64,000 bases of DNA from Chelativorans multitrophicus (GCF_011317445.1 NZ_JAAAPL010000003.1:434001-498000); one strand, 5' to 3'. Counted from the first letter of the stretch, positions 45,202 through 56,949 are shown. Program-made: numbers and translations. The notes: generated by a model not told the origin, from the letters alone.

Positions 45202-46143
45202 ATGAGCGAAGAGTTTCTCGTTACCGCAAAACCTGAACTGCTGAAGGCGCGCGCAGAATGGCTTTCTTCTCTGAAGGAGGAGAGACGGCTGGCCCCGCTG
45301 ACGCTTGATGCCTATGAGCGCGATACGAGGCAGTTCCTGCAATTCCTGACGCGTCATGGCGGCGGCGCTCCGGGCCTTTGCGATATCGCTGCGCTGCGTC
45401 CAGCGGATCTGCGAGCCTTTCTCGCCGCGCGCAGGATTGATGGCGCAGGCGCGCGCACGCTGGGCCGAGGTCTTGCCGGGGTTCGCTCCTTTCTCCGCTT
45501 TCTTGAAAAGCGGGGGCTCGCCAATGCTGCCGGCGCCGGAGCGCTAAGGGCCCCCCGCGCGCCCAAGGGACTGCCGAAACCATTGACCGCCGCGGACGCA
45601 AAGCGTGTCACCTCCGGTGAGGGCCAGCTTGCGGAAGAGCCTTGGATCGCGGCCCGCAACGCCGCCGTTTTTGCGCTGCTTTATGGCTCGGGCCTGCGCA
45701 TTGGCGAGGCCCTGGGCCTTAAAGGAGTGGATATCGCGGCGCTCCGCAGCGGCTCGCTGAGGGTGACCGGCAAGGGCAGCAAGACGCGGGTCGTGCCGGT
45801 CCTGCCGGTTGTGGGAGAAGCCGTCGCCGAATACCAGCGCCTTTGTCCGTACCATTTGGAAGCCGAGGCGCCGCTTTTCCGCGGAGCACGCGGCGGCGCA
45901 TTGCAGCCCGCTATTATCCAGCGTGAGATGCAGAAGATGCGGTCCGCGCTCAACCTGCCGGATACGGCAACACCCCACGCGCTGCGTCACTCCTTTGCAA
46001 CGCATCTTTTGGGCCGTGGTGGTGATTTGCGCGCGATCCAGGAGCTATTGGGTCACGCAAGTCTCTCGACGACGCAAGTCTATACAGCCGTCGACACCTC
46101 TCGGTTGCTCGAAATCTACGAAAATGCGCATCCGCGCCCCTGA
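45202..46143 (+). CDS. xerC: tyrosine recombinase XerC
   Basis: XerC with XerD resolves chromosome dimers at dif. The 313-residue protein has the N-terminal core-binding domain (residues 10-110) and the catalytic domain with Arg in YGSGLRIGEAL, Lys in VTGKGSKTRVVPV, HALRHSFATHLL, LLGHASLSTTQ and the nucleophile in VYTAVDTSRLLEIY. It is a housekeeping Xer protein by length and motif spacing and is not next to any mobile-element gene. XerC rather than XerD is inferred from overall resemblance. Confidence 0.87.
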   Translation: MSEEFLVTAKPELLKARAEWLSSLKEERRLAPLTLDAYERDTRQFLQFLTRHGGGAPGLCDIAALRPADLRAFLAARRIDGAGARTLGRGLAGVRSFLRFLEKRGLANAAGAGALRAPRAPKGLPKPLTAADAKRVTSGEGQLAEEPWIAARNAAVFALLYGSGLRIGEALGLKGVDIAALRSGSLRVTGKGSKTRVVPVLPVVGEAVAEYQRLCPYHLEAEAPLFRGARGGALQPAIIQREMQKMRSALNLPDTATPHALRHSFATHLLGRGGDLRAIQELLGHASLSTTQVYTAVDTSRLLEIYENAHPRP

Positions 46144-46184
46144 GCGGCCAATTTCGCCTCTTTCCCGCGTTATCGGGTGAGCGC

Positions 46185-47225
46185 ATGAAAAAGCATCTTG
46201 TCCGTTTCCGCCGCCTCTGGTGGCTTCTGCCTGCCTGCCTGAGCGGATTCCTACTGGCGTTCGCGCCGGCGGAACATGCACGCGCAGAAGAGATTGCCTG
46301 CACGGGCACGGACCTGGTGGGGCAGCTTGCCGAAAAAGACCCGGCGCTGCTGCGCAAAATCAAGGACGAGGCCGCGGCAATTCCCAACGGCAAGGGGCTT
46401 CTCTGGCGCGTCGAGAAGGACGGAATTGCTCCATCCTACCTGTTCGGCACAATGCATCTGACCGATCCGCGGGTGACTGAGCTGCCTGCCGCGGCGAAAG
46501 GCGCTTTCGCCGAGGCTAAGACGGTGGTGATCGAGACCAAGGACATCCTGGACAGGAATGCAATGATGGCCGCAATGGCCGAAAAGCCGGAGCTGATGAT
46601 GTTTTCCGGGAAGGAGAATCTTGCGGATCATCTGACGCAGGAGGAGCGCGAGAGTGTCGAAAAGGCGCTGAAAGAGCGCGGTATGCCCCTGGGAAGCGTC
46701 CTCAAGATGAAACCCTGGATCCTCATATCCCTGGTCTCGCTGCCTGAATGCGAGCTTCAGCGGCAGCGGCAGGGACTGCCTGTGCTCGACGCCAAAATTG
46801 CGCAGGAGGCGAAGGCCGAAGGCAAGGAGGTGGCCGGGCTCGAAACGGTTTCGGAACAACTCGCCGCCATGGCTTCGCTGCCCGTGGAGCTGCACATTCA
46901 AGGGCTCGTGGGTACGCTCGCCCTGGGTGACCGAATGGATGACCTGATCGAGACCATGGTCTCGCTCTATCTGGCAGGAGAAACCGGGATGTTTCGGCCG
47001 GCGCTTGGTCAACTTCTCCGGATCGAGGGACAGGAGGAAGCAGATTATGCGGCCTTCGAGAAGCGAATGGTGGAGATGCGCAATTATGTGATGGCAGAAC
47101 GCGCTGAACCGCTGCTCGAAAGCGGCAGTGCGTTCATCGCGGTTGGTGCCATGCATCTGCCGGGCGAAACAGGGCTTGTGACCTTGTTGCGGCAAGCCGG
47201 ATACCGGCTACAGCCCGTCGATTAG
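46185..47225 (+). CDS. TraB/GumN family protein, exported
   Basis: The 346-residue protein has an N-terminal signal segment (residues 10-30, LWWLLPACLSGFLLAFAPAE) and the TraB/GumN features SYLFGTMHLTDPRV and SAFIAVGAMHLPGETGLVTL, where paired GxxH motifs are thought to bind a metal. The family includes Tiki-like proteases and plasmid TraB, and bacterial GumN proteins are uncharacterised. A protease role outside the cytoplasm is plausible. GGTGAG precedes the ATG. It starts 41 bases after xerC. Confidence 0.85.
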   Translation: MKKHLVRFRRLWWLLPACLSGFLLAFAPAEHARAEEIACTGTDLVGQLAEKDPALLRKIKDEAAAIPNGKGLLWRVEKDGIAPSYLFGTMHLTDPRVTELPAAAKGAFAEAKTVVIETKDILDRNAMMAAMAEKPELMMFSGKENLADHLTQEERESVEKALKERGMPLGSVLKMKPWILISLVSLPECELQRQRQGLPVLDAKIAQEAKAEGKEVAGLETVSEQLAAMASLPVELHIQGLVGTLALGDRMDDLIETMVSLYLAGETGMFRPALGQLLRIEGQEEADYAAFEKRMVEMRNYVMAERAEPLLESGSAFIAVGAMHLPGETGLVTLLRQAGYRLQPVD

Positions 47226-47303
47226 CAAACGTTGCGGCGGGAAGCGGAACCCTCTGTGGCCATACGGCGTTAAATGCCTAAAGGAAAACGGAGATTGGTT
47301 CCG

Positions 47304-47726
47304 ATGGCTAATTATGACCGACCAACGAACGCGCCGGAAAACGATCCGCGTGTAAGCCCGGCCAGCGCACCGCCCACGGCCAACCAGACCGTCGTGCGCT
47401 CTGGAAGCGGGAGCACTTTCATCGTAGCGGCGGTTCTGGCCGCCATTCTTGTGATTTTGCTCCTAGCCTTCGGTCGATCCTCCTTCTTCGGAGGCGGCGA
47501 TGCGGATGTGGTTCCTGGTGATCAGGACACCATCGTCGTACCCGAGGGTGGCGACAACAACACAACGGTTACCCCGGCGCCCGGCGGCACGACCGGAAGC
47601 GCACCTGAAACCACTGCCCCCAGCACTCCAGATACCGGCGGCACTACCGGCACGACCGAAAGCGCTCCTGCGGCCCCAGAGGGCGGCACAACCGCGCCTT
47701 CAGCTCCGAGTGCGCCCGCGGAATAG
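47304..47726 (+). CDS. bitopic membrane protein with Thr/Pro/Gly-rich tail
   Basis: The 140-residue protein has a polar N-terminal stretch (MANYDRPTNAPENDPRVSPA), one transmembrane helix (about residues 36-56, IVAAVLAAILVILLLAF), then an acidic, low-complexity tail of repeated Gly, Thr, Pro, Ser and Ala (for example TPAPGGTTGSAPETTAPSTP). The tail probably lies in the periplasm. I recognise no family. GGAG is 11 bases before ATG 47304. A strong hairpin follows. Confidence 0.7.
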   Translation: MANYDRPTNAPENDPRVSPASAPPTANQTVVRSGSGSTFIVAAVLAAILVILLLAFGRSSFFGGGDADVVPGDQDTIVVPEGGDNNTTVTPAPGGTTGSAPETTAPSTPDTGGTTGTTESAPAAPEGGTTAPSAPSAPAE

Positions 47727-47746
47727 GCAAGGACTTGGATTATCAG

Positions 47747-47774
47747 GAATGGCCGCGGACAGCCGCGGCCATTC
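47747..47774. terminator. strong bidirectional hairpin between small membrane gene and lpdA
   Basis: Twelve-base perfect arms GAATGGCCGCGG and CCGCGGCCATTC flank the loop ACAG. On the plus strand it is followed by TTTCGATT. It separates two converging genes, 20 bases past the first stop and 19 before the lpdA stop. Confidence 0.8.
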
Positions 47775-47792
47775 TTTCGATTGAAATGCCGG

Positions 47793-49205
47793 TCAGGAGT
47801 GGATCGGCTTGTAGAACGTGGCGAGAGCCGCTTCCTTCACTGCTTCCGACATGGTCGGGTGCGCATGGCAGGTGCGCGCGAGATCCTCGGAGGAGCCGCC
47901 AAATTCCATCAACACCGCTGCTTCGTGGATCATTTCTCCGGCGCCGAAGCCAAGGATGTGGACGCCCAGCACGCGGTCTGTCTTCTTATCGGCAAGCACC
48001 TTCACGAAACCGTCCGTGTGCAGCATCGAGCGGGCACGGCCGTTGGCGCTGAAAGGAAACTTGCCGGCATTGTATTCGATCCCGGCCTTCTTAAGCTCCT
48101 CCTCGGTCTTGCCGACCGAGGCGACTTCGGGACTCGTGTAGACGACGGACGGGATGACATCATAATTCACGTGGCCCGCTTGGCCCGCGATGATCTCGGC
48201 TACGGCAACACCCTCGTCCTCCGCCTTGTGGGCGAGCATGGGACCAGTGATTACGTCGCCGATGGCGTAGATGCCGGGCACATTGGTGCGCAGGTGTCCA
48301 TCGGTCTTGACGCGGCCGCGCTCGTCTACCTCAACGCCTGCCTCCTTGAGGCCGAGGCCGTCGATGTAGGGCTTGCGGCCGGTGGCGACCAGCACGACAT
48401 CCGCATCAATGGTTTCGGCCTCGCCGCCCTTGGCCGGCTCAAAGGTCACGGAGGCGCCGCCCTCAGTCTTGGCTATGCCGGTCACCTTGGCGCCGAGCTT
48501 GAACTCGAAGCCCTGTTTGGCAAGCATGCGCTGGAATTGCTTCGCGACCTCGCCGTCCATGCCGCCGAGGATGGTGTCGAGGTATTCTATGACTGTCACC
48601 TTGGCGCCCAGCCGCGACCAGACTGAGCCGAGCTCCAGCCCGATCACGCCACCGCCGACCACGACCATTCGCGCGGGTACGGCGGGAAGTTCCAAGGCGC
48701 CGGTGGAAGAGACGATCACTCTCTCATCGAAATCGACGTCTACGCCGGGGATGCCGGCGACATCCGAACCCGTGGCGATAACGATGTTTTTCGTCTCGAC
48801 CGTCTGCTCCTTGCCATCCTCGCCCGTGACGACAACCTTGCCAGCGGCGGCAATCCGCCCGGCACCACGGAAAACGTCGATTTTGTTCTTCTTAAAAAGA
48901 AAATCGAGACCCTTGACGTTCTGATCGACCGTCTTTTCCTTGTGGGCCAGCATTTTTTTCAGGTCGAGTTTCGGCGTGCCGACGTCGATGCCAAGATCGG
49001 CGAATGAATGTCCCGCCTCAGCGAACATCTCGGTGGCGTGCAGCAGCGCCTTTGAAGGGATACAGCCCACATTGACGCAGGTGCCGCCGTGGTTAGTCCG
49101 CTTTTCCACGACTGCCGTTTTCAGGCCAAGCTGGGCGGCCTTGATGGCGCAAACATAGCCACCCGGACCGGTTCCGATCACGACCACATCATAGGTGTCG
49201 GGCAT
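47793..49205 (-). CDS. lpdA: dihydrolipoyl dehydrogenase (E3)
   Basis: E3 reoxidises dihydrolipoamide in 2-oxo acid dehydrogenase complexes, passing electrons to NAD+. The 470-residue protein has the FAD motif [17 protein letters not shown], the redox disulfide [13 protein letters not shown], the NAD motif [15 protein letters not shown] and the C-terminal catalytic [16 protein letters not shown]. It is the last gene in the mdh-sucCDAB-lpdA series, 37 bases after odhB, and so is probably dedicated to the 2-oxoglutarate complex. Confidence 0.96.
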   Translation of the reverse strand: MPDTYDVVVIGTGPGGYVCAIKAAQLGLKTAVVEKRTNHGGTCVNVGCIPSKALLHATEMFAEAGHSFADLGIDVGTPKLDLKKMLAHKEKTVDQNVKGLDFLFKKNKIDVFRGAGRIAAAGKVVVTGEDGKEQTVETKNIVIATGSDVAGIPGVDVDFDERVIVSSTGALELPAVPARMVVVGGGVIGLELGSVWSRLGAKVTVIEYLDTILGGMDGEVAKQFQRMLAKQGFEFKLGAKVTGIAKTEGGASVTFEPAKGGEAETIDADVVLVATGRKPYIDGLGLKEAGVEVDERGRVKTDGHLRTNVPGIYAIGDVITGPMLAHKAEDEGVAVAEIIAGQAGHVNYDVIPSVVYTSPEVASVGKTEEELKKAGIEYNAGKFPFSANGRARSMLHTDGFVKVLADKKTDRVLGVHILGFGAGEMIHEAAVLMEFGGSSEDLARTCHAHPTMSEAVKEAALATFYKPIHS

Positions 49206-49242
49206 GGAAGTCCCTCACTTGTCTTGGTGAAATGGGGCAGGC

Positions 49243-50529
49243 TTAGAGGTCAAGCACCAGGCGCTCGGGATCCTCGAGCACATCCTTGACGCGGACGAGG
49301 AAGGTGACGGCCTCCTTGCCGTCGACGATGCGGTGATCGTAGGAGAGCGCCAGATACATCATCGGGCGGACAACGATCTGGCCGCCCACGACCATCGGGC
49401 GCTCCTGGATCTTGTGCATACCTAAGATGCCCGACTGCGGCGCATTTAGGATCGGCGTCGACATAAGCGAGCCGTAGACGCCGCCATTGGAAATGGTGAA
49501 CGTGCCGCCCTGCATATCGGCCAGCGCGAGCTTGCCGTCACGGGCTTCCGCGCCGAGACGGCCGATTTCCTTCTCGATTTCAGCGATGGTCATGCGGTCG
49601 GCGTCGCGCACCACCGGAACCACGAGCCCACGTTCCGTGCCGACGGCCACGCCGATATGGCAGAAATTTTTGTAGATGATGTCGGTACCGTCGATCTCGG
49701 CGTTAACAGCCGGGATTTCCTTCAGCGCATGACAGACCGCCTTGGTGAAGAAGCCCATGAAGCCAAGCTTAACGCCATGCTTCTTCTCGAACAGGTCCTT
49801 GTACTTCTTGCGCAGGTCCATGACTGCCGTCATGTCCACCTCGTTGAAGGTGGTCAGCATGGCGGCGTTGCTCTGCGCGTCCTTGAGGCGGCGTGCAATC
49901 GTTTGACGAAGGCGCGTCATCTTCACGCGCTCTTCACGCACCTCATCTTCCGGCGCTGAAGGCGCGCGGGCAACTTTCGGAAGTTCAGCCGGCTGGCTGG
50001 GCGCGCCACGCCCACCACGCTCGATGGCGGCGAGCACGTCGCCCTTCAGCACTTGGCCGTCCTTTCCGGAGCCGGCCACTTCGTCAGTCGAAAGCCTGTT
50101 CTCGGCCAAAAGCTTAGCGGCGGAAGGTGCGGGGGGCCGCTTGCGCTCCTCGATCGGCGGCTCGCCGCCCACATTCGCCGTCTTTTCGATGGCCTCGCCG
50201 GTGCTGCCCGCGCCTGAAGCGCCAGCCGCCTGGGCCACCGCTTCCTTCTTTTCCCGAGCGGCGGGAGCAGCCTTGGCTGGAGCTGCCGCAGCACCCTCCC
50301 CGATGGAGCCCAGGAGGGCGCCGACCTCAACGGTGTCGCCTTCCTTTACGGCAATTTCCTGCAGCGTGCCCGCGGAGGGCGCCGGCACTTCCACAGTCAC
50401 CTTGTCGGTTTCGAGTTCAACCACCGGCTCGTCGGCGGCGATCGCGTCGCCGACCTTCTTAAACCAGCGGCCGATGGTGGCCTCGGTAACGGATTCGCCC
50501 AGGGTAGGAACGCGAATTTCGGTAGCCAT
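49243..50529 (-). CDS. sucB: 2-oxoglutarate dehydrogenase E2, dihydrolipoyl succinyltransferase
   Basis: E2 forms the core of the complex and transfers succinyl groups to CoA. The 428-residue protein has an N-terminal lipoyl domain with the lipoyl lysine in [17 protein letters not shown], an Ala/Pro/Glu linker, the E1/E3-binding domain ([20 protein letters not shown]) and the C-terminal catalytic domain ending [16 protein letters not shown], with the catalytic His and Asp. It lies 41 bases after sucA. Confidence 0.96.
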   Translation of the reverse strand: MATEIRVPTLGESVTEATIGRWFKKVGDAIAADEPVVELETDKVTVEVPAPSAGTLQEIAVKEGDTVEVGALLGSIGEGAAAAPAKAAPAAREKKEAVAQAAGASGAGSTGEAIEKTANVGGEPPIEERKRPPAPSAAKLLAENRLSTDEVAGSGKDGQVLKGDVLAAIERGGRGAPSQPAELPKVARAPSAPEDEVREERVKMTRLRQTIARRLKDAQSNAAMLTTFNEVDMTAVMDLRKKYKDLFEKKHGVKLGFMGFFTKAVCHALKEIPAVNAEIDGTDIIYKNFCHIGVAVGTERGLVVPVVRDADRMTIAEIEKEIGRLGAEARDGKLALADMQGGTFTISNGGVYGSLMSTPILNAPQSGILGMHKIQERPMVVGGQIVVRPMMYLALSYDHRIVDGKEAVTFLVRVKDVLEDPERLVLDL

Positions 50530-50570
50530 TGTTTTTCCGTGTTTTTCCGTTGGTTCTCAGGTCGTTGCGA

Positions 50571-53555
50571 TCAGCCCAACGCGTCTTCAAGGAGCTGCCC
50601 AAGCTGTTCCAGATGCTTGGACATCAGCCCGGTGGCGGGCGAGGCGGATGCCGGCCGTCCCGCATAGCGCACGCGCTTGTTCTTGGCTTCGATGTGCTGC
50701 AGCACCCATTCCAGATACGGGTCGATGAACGACCAGGCGCCCATATTCTTGGGCTCTTCCTGGCACCAGACCATCTCCGCGTTACGGAAACGAGACAACT
50801 CGGTGATCAGCGCCTTGGCCGGGAACGGATAAAGCTGCTCGACGCGCAGCAAATAGACGTCGTTGATGCCACGCTTCTCGCGCTCCTCGTAAAGGTCGTA
50901 ATAGACCTTGCCCGAGCACATCACGACGCGGCGGATCTTCGAGTCTTTTACGAGCTTGATCGGTTGGTTCTGCAGTGACTGCGCATCATCCCACAGCAGC
51001 CGGTGGAATGTGCTTTCACCCGACATTTCCGCGAGTGTCGAAACCGCACGCTTATGGCGCAGAAGCGATTTCGGCGTCATCAGGATGAGCGGCTTGCGGA
51101 AGTCACGCTTAAGCTGCCGGCGCAGAATGTGGAAATAGTTGGCGGGGGTGGTGCAGTTCGCCACCTGCATATTGTCTTCAGCGCACAGCTGCAGGAAGCG
51201 CTCAAGACGCGCCGAGGAATGCTCCGGCCCCTGGCCTTCATATCCGTGCGGCAGAAGGCAGACGAGACCAGACATGCGCAGCCACTTGCGCTCTCCCGAC
51301 GAGATGAACTGGTCGAATACGACTTGGGCGCCGTTGGCGAAATCGCCGAACTGGGCTTCCCAAAGGGTCAGAGCCCGCGGCTCCGCAAGTGAATAGCCGT
51401 ATTCAAAACCGAGCACCGCCTCTTCCGAAAGCATCGAATTGATGACGTCGTAGTAGGCTTGCTGCGGGCCAAGATGGTTGAGCGGGATGTAACGGTTCTC
51501 GTCGCGCTGATCGTAGAGCACCGAGTGGCGCTGCGAGAAAGTACCGCGTTCTGAATCCTGGCCGGAGAGGCGGACAGGATTGCCTTCGATGAGGATCGAC
51601 CCGAAAGCGAGCGCTTCAGCCGTTGCCCAGTCGATGCCCTCGCCGGTCTCGATCATCTGCTTGCGATTTTCGAGGAAACGCCGGACTGTGCGGTGGACCT
51701 CGAAATCGGCGGGAACTTCCGTCAGCTTCTTACCGATTTCCTTGAGCGTCTTCACCGGAACGGCGGTCTTGCCGCGGCGCTGCTCGTCCCCGTCGTCGGC
51801 CTTCTTCAGGCCCGACCAGGCACCATCCAGCCAGTCGGCCTTGTTCGGCTTGTAGGATTGGCCCGCATCGAACTCTGCTTCCAGCGTTGCCCGCCACTCG
51901 GCCCTCATCTGATCGATGTCGTCCTTGGTGACCAGGCCTTCGTCGATCAGCTTCCTGGAATAGACCTCCACGGTGGTCGGATGCGACCGAATGGTCCGGT
52001 ACATGATCGGCTGGGTAAATGCCGGTTCGTCGCCCTCATTGTGGCCGAAGCGGCGGTAGCAGAACATGTCGATGACAACCGGCTTTTGGAAAGCCATACG
52101 GAATTCGGTCGCGACCTTGGCCGCATAGACCACCGCTTCCGGGTCGTCGCCGTTCACGTGGAAAATCGGCGCCTCGATCATCTTCGCCACATCGGAAGGA
52201 TAAGGCGAGGAGCGAGAGAAGCGGGGATTCGTCGTGAAGCCGATCTGGTTATTGATGATGACATGCACCGTTCCGGCGACGCGATGGCCACGCAAGCCGG
52301 AAAGGCCTAGGCATTCCGCCACGACACCCTGGCCGGCGAAAGCAGCGTCGCCATGGATAAGCAGCGGCATCACACGTGAGCGCTCGGCAAGCGGGATGAT
52401 CTCCTCGCGCGTGCGGCCGAAGAGCTGATCCTGCTTGGCGCGGGCCTTGCCCATTACCACCGGATTAACGATCTCCAAGTGTGACGGATTGGCCGTGAGC
52501 GACAGATGCACCTTGTTGCCGTCGAACTCTCGGTCGGATGATGCGCCGAGGTGATATTTCACGTCTCCGGAACCTTCCACCTCATCCGGGGTGAAGGAGC
52601 CGCCCTTGAACTCGTGAAAGATCGCGCGGTGCGGCTTGCCCATGACCTGGGAAAGCACGTTGAGGCGCCCACGATGGGCCATGCCAAGAACGATTTCCTT
52701 GAGGCCCAGCTGGCCACCGCGCTTGATGATCTGTTCGAGCGCGGGGATAAGCGATTCACTTCCGTCGAGGCCGAAGCGCTTGGTGCCCTTGTACTTGACG
52801 TCCAAGAACTGCTCGAAGCCTTCCGACTCGATCAGCTTCTGCAGGATCGCCTTCTTGCCGTTGGCCGTAAAGGCCACGCCCTTGTCCGGTCCCTCGATAC
52901 GCTCCTGGATCCAGGCTTTTTCCTCGGGATTGGAAATGTGCATGAACTCCACGCCGAGCGTGGAGCAATATGTGCGCCTCAGGATCGCCAGCATCTCTCG
53001 GATGGTGGCGGTCTCGAGCCCCAGCACATTGTCGATGAAGATCGGCCGATCGAAATCCGCTTCCGTAAAGCCATAGGCTTCCGGCGAGAGCTCATTATAG
53101 TCCTCCATCGGCTTGGCGAGGCCGAGCGGATCGAGATCAGCGTGCAGGTGGCCCCGCATGCGGTAGGCGCGGATCATCATGATGGCGCGCACCGAATCGC
53201 GTGTGGCGCGCTGCAATTCCGCCTCGGAGAGAGATATGCCGCCTTCGGCTGCTTTCTTCTTCAGCTTTAGGTCGATGTTTCCTTCAAGGGCGCCCCAGTC
53301 GCCGTCGAGCGCCGAGACCAGCTCGCCATTGGCGGTTAGCGGCCAGCCCTTCTGCTTCCAGGAAGCGCCCCTGGCACTTTTCTTCACATCGGCTGCATTG
53401 TCCTTGAGCTGGCTGAAGAAGGTGCGCCAGTCATCGCTGACGGAGCTAGGATCGCTCTCATAGGATGCATAGAGATCCTCGATATAGGCGGCATTGCCAC
53501 CATAGAGGAACGAAGTAATGGAAAAATCCTCATTGGCCTGGTTTTGCCGTGCCAT
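50571..53555 (-). CDS. sucA: 2-oxoglutarate dehydrogenase E1
   Basis: E1 decarboxylates 2-oxoglutarate with thiamine diphosphate. The 994-residue protein has the N-terminal segment NAAYIEDLYASYESDPSSV, the GMAHRGRLNVL motif, the ThDP-binding region around LIHGDAAFAGQGVVAE, and HGYEGQGPEHSSARLERFLQ. The C terminus WCQEEPKNMGAWSFIDPYLE is also typical. It is full length. The spacer to sucD (148 bases) contains heptamer repeats. It sits between sucD and sucB. Confidence 0.96.
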   Translation of the reverse strand: MARQNQANEDFSITSFLYGGNAAYIEDLYASYESDPSSVSDDWRTFFSQLKDNAADVKKSARGASWKQKGWPLTANGELVSALDGDWGALEGNIDLKLKKKAAEGGISLSEAELQRATRDSVRAIMMIRAYRMRGHLHADLDPLGLAKPMEDYNELSPEAYGFTEADFDRPIFIDNVLGLETATIREMLAILRRTYCSTLGVEFMHISNPEEKAWIQERIEGPDKGVAFTANGKKAILQKLIESEGFEQFLDVKYKGTKRFGLDGSESLIPALEQIIKRGGQLGLKEIVLGMAHRGRLNVLSQVMGKPHRAIFHEFKGGSFTPDEVEGSGDVKYHLGASSDREFDGNKVHLSLTANPSHLEIVNPVVMGKARAKQDQLFGRTREEIIPLAERSRVMPLLIHGDAAFAGQGVVAECLGLSGLRGHRVAGTVHVIINNQIGFTTNPRFSRSSPYPSDVAKMIEAPIFHVNGDDPEAVVYAAKVATEFRMAFQKPVVIDMFCYRRFGHNEGDEPAFTQPIMYRTIRSHPTTVEVYSRKLIDEGLVTKDDIDQMRAEWRATLEAEFDAGQSYKPNKADWLDGAWSGLKKADDGDEQRRGKTAVPVKTLKEIGKKLTEVPADFEVHRTVRRFLENRKQMIETGEGIDWATAEALAFGSILIEGNPVRLSGQDSERGTFSQRHSVLYDQRDENRYIPLNHLGPQQAYYDVINSMLSEEAVLGFEYGYSLAEPRALTLWEAQFGDFANGAQVVFDQFISSGERKWLRMSGLVCLLPHGYEGQGPEHSSARLERFLQLCAEDNMQVANCTTPANYFHILRRQLKRDFRKPLILMTPKSLLRHKRAVSTLAEMSGESTFHRLLWDDAQSLQNQPIKLVKDSKIRRVVMCSGKVYYDLYEEREKRGINDVYLLRVEQLYPFPAKALITELSRFRNAEMVWCQEEPKNMGAWSFIDPYLEWVLQHIEAKNKRVRYAGRPASASPATGLMSKHLEQLGQLLEDALG

Positions 53556-53594
53556 CTTTTCTTAACCGGATTCCTGCCCGGTCTCCTTCTTCAG

Positions 53595-53622
53595 GGTGAA
53601 CAGTGAGCGGTGATTGGCGAAA
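53595..53622 (+). repeat. degenerate heptamer repeats upstream of sucA
   Basis: Four heptamers GGTGAAC, AGTGAGC, GGTGATT and GGCGAAA run in tandem on the plus strand. They resemble the complement of the ATTCAC-type repeats at 53688-53708, forming an imperfect inverted pair in the sucD-sucA spacer. Confidence 0.5.
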
Positions 53623-53687
53623 AAGGGAAACCTCACGAGCCGGCTCACGCCGACGATGAAATTTCTCAACTCTCATTTGCGCCTGCT

Positions 53688-53708
53688 ATTCACCATTCAC
53701 TATTCACC
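53688..53708 (-). repeat. heptamer repeats overlapping the sucD stop codon
   Basis: Three heptamers ATTCACC, ATTCACT and ATTCACC (plus strand) lie end to end; on the coding strand they read GGTGAAT, AGTGAAT, GGTGAAT. The sucD TGA is inside the first unit and the repeats provide further in-frame or near-frame TGA triplets. Confidence 0.7.
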
Positions 53709-54615
53709 AATCCTTAATTGCCTCTGACAATGTCTGGCCAAGGCGCGCCGGAGAGGGCGATACCTTGATGCCCGCCCGCTCCATCGCCTCAATCTTGTCC
53801 TCCGCGCCGCCCTTGCCGCCGGAAATCACGGCGCCGGCATGACCCATGGTGCGGCCCTTTGGAGCCGTGCGGCCGGCGATAAAGCCCGCCATGGGCTTTT
53901 TGCGGCCGCGCCGCGCTTCGTCCATGAGGAACTGCGCGGCGTCCTCTTCAGCCGAGCCGCCGATCTCACCGATCATGATGATGGACTTGGTTTCGTCATC
54001 TGCCAGAAACATTTCGAGGATGTCGATGAACTCGGTGCCTTTCACGGGGTCGCCGCCAATGCCCACGGCCGTGGTCTGGCCCAGGCCCTCATTGGTGGTC
54101 TGGAATACCGCTTCATAGGTAAGCGTGCCGGAACGCGAAACAACACCCACCGAGCCCTTCTTGAATATATTGCCCGGCATAATGCCGATCTTGCACTCCT
54201 CGGGCGTCAGAACGCCGGGGCAATTCGGCCCGATAAGGCGCGATTTCGACTTGTCGAGCTTTGCCTTGACGTGAACCATGTCCATCACCGGGATGCCTTC
54301 GGTGATGCAGACGATGAGGGGGATTTCCGCCTCGATCGCCTCGATGATAGCGGCGGCGGCCCCTGCAGGCGGCACATAAATGACCGAAGCGTCTGCTCCA
54401 GTCTTCTCCTTGCCTTCCGCAACGCTGGCGAAGATTGGCAGCTCCGCCGCGCTGTCCAGCCCGCTGCGCCAGGTCTCTCCGCCCTTCTTGGGGTGAATGC
54501 CGCCGACCATCTTCGTGCCGTAATAGGCGAGCGCCTGCTCGGTGTGGAACGTGCCGGTCTTCCCCGTCAGCCCCTGAACGAGAACCTTCGTGTTCTTATC
54601 GACGAGAATGGACAT
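53704..54615 (-). CDS. sucD: succinate-CoA ligase subunit alpha
   Basis: SucD with SucC makes succinate and a nucleoside triphosphate from succinyl-CoA. The 303-residue protein has the CoA-binding [20 protein letters not shown], the CoA-ligase region [20 protein letters not shown] and the active-site histidine in [14 protein letters not shown]. It starts 44 bases after sucC. Confidence 0.96.
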   Translation of the reverse strand: MSILVDKNTKVLVQGLTGKTGTFHTEQALAYYGTKMVGGIHPKKGGETWRSGLDSAAELPIFASVAEGKEKTGADASVIYVPPAGAAAAIIEAIEAEIPLIVCITEGIPVMDMVHVKAKLDKSKSRLIGPNCPGVLTPEECKIGIMPGNIFKKGSVGVVSRSGTLTYEAVFQTTNEGLGQTTAVGIGGDPVKGTEFIDILEMFLADDETKSIIMIGEIGGSAEEDAAQFLMDEARRGRKKPMAGFIAGRTAPKGRTMGHAGAVISGGKGGAEDKIEAMERAGIKVSPSPARLGQTLSEAIKDW

Positions 54616-54659
54616 GTCTTATCCTGAATTCTGTTTGGGGGATGCGATTCGCCGGGGCG

Positions 54660-55853
54660 TCAGCTCTTCACCGCCGCAACGATTTTCTTGGCAGCATCGT
54701 CGAGATCGTCGGCCGGGATCACGTTCAGGCCGCTTTGCGAGATAATTTTCTTGCCGAGATCGACATTGGTGCCTTCGAGACGAACCACGAGCGGTACTTT
54801 CAGGCCCACTTCCTTCACAGCGGCAATCACGCCTTCCGCAATCACGTCGCAGCGCATGATGCCACCGAAAATGTTGACGAGAATGCCCTTCACGTTCGGG
54901 TCGGCCGTGATGATCTTGAAAGCGGCCGTCACCTTCTCCTTGGAGGCGCCGCCGCCTACGTCGAGAAAGTTGGCGGGCTCGGCGCCGTAGAGCTTGATGA
55001 TGTCCATGGTCGCCATGGCCAGGCCCGCGCCATTCACCATACAGCCGATATCGCCGTCCAGCGCCACATATGCGAGGTCGTATTTGGAGGCCTCGATCTC
55101 CTTCTCGTCCTCTTCGGAGGTATCGCGCAGCTCGACCACGTCCTCGTGACGGAAGAGCGCATTGTTATCGAAGGAGACCTTGGCATCGAGAACGCGCAGG
55201 CGACCGTTCTGCATGACGATCAGCGGGTTCACCTCCAGCAGGCTCATGTCCTTCTCGGTGAAGGCCTTGTAGAGGATGGGAAACAGCGTCTCGCCGTCCT
55301 TTGCCGCCGCGCCGTCGAGCTTGAGCGCGGCATTGAGCTTCGTTACGTCGTCGTTCGTCACACCTCTTTCGGGGGCGATCGCGAGCGTCAGAATCTTCTC
55401 GGGTGTTTCCTCGGCAACGGCCTCAATGTCCATCCCGCCTTCGGTGGAGACGACAAAGGCCGGGCGACCCACGGTACGATCGATGAGGATCGAGAGATAA
55501 AGCTCCCGGGCAATATCGGCGCCGTCCTCGATATAGAGACGGTTTACCTGCTTGCCCTCGGGGCCGGTCTGTTTGGTGACGAGCGTGTTGCCCAGCATCT
55601 CCTTGGCGTTCGCCACGACCTCCTCGATCGATTTGGCGAGCCGCACACCACCCTTGGCGTCAGGCGAAAGCTCCTTGAACTTGCCCTTGCCGCGTCCGCC
55701 TGCGTGGATTTGGCTTTTCACCACGTAAAGCGGTCCGGGCAGCTTCTTCGCCGCTGCTTCCGCCTCCCCGCTGGTGAAGATGGCTACGCCCTGGGCTACG
55801 GGCGCTCCGTAGCCGCGGAGAAGCTCCTTGGCCTGATACTCGTGGATGTTCAT
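54660..55853 (-). CDS. sucC: succinate-CoA ligase subunit beta
   Basis: The 397-residue ATP-grasp subunit has [47 protein letters not shown], and the conserved [17 protein letters not shown] and [11 protein letters not shown]. It binds the nucleotide and the phosphate of the phosphohistidine intermediate. Twelve bases separate it from mdh, so the two share a transcript. Confidence 0.96.
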   Translation of the reverse strand: MNIHEYQAKELLRGYGAPVAQGVAIFTSGEAEAAAKKLPGPLYVVKSQIHAGGRGKGKFKELSPDAKGGVRLAKSIEEVVANAKEMLGNTLVTKQTGPEGKQVNRLYIEDGADIARELYLSILIDRTVGRPAFVVSTEGGMDIEAVAEETPEKILTLAIAPERGVTNDDVTKLNAALKLDGAAAKDGETLFPILYKAFTEKDMSLLEVNPLIVMQNGRLRVLDAKVSFDNNALFRHEDVVELRDTSEEDEKEIEASKYDLAYVALDGDIGCMVNGAGLAMATMDIIKLYGAEPANFLDVGGGASKEKVTAAFKIITADPNVKGILVNIFGGIMRCDVIAEGVIAAVKEVGLKVPLVVRLEGTNVDLGKKIISQSGLNVIPADDLDDAAKKIVAAVKS

Positions 55854-55865
55854 CGAGAGAGGCTC

Positions 55866-56949
<1,084 letters not shown>

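Noticed and set aside
45202..46143. A tyrosine recombinase that might mark an integrated element.
   Set aside because: Length and motifs fit housekeeping XerC; there are no att-like repeats, tRNA or phage genes nearby.
47500..47726. GC-rich repetitive coding of the Thr/Pro/Gly tail as a possible DNA tandem repeat.
   Set aside because: The nucleotide units are irregular; the repetitiveness is at the amino-acid composition level.
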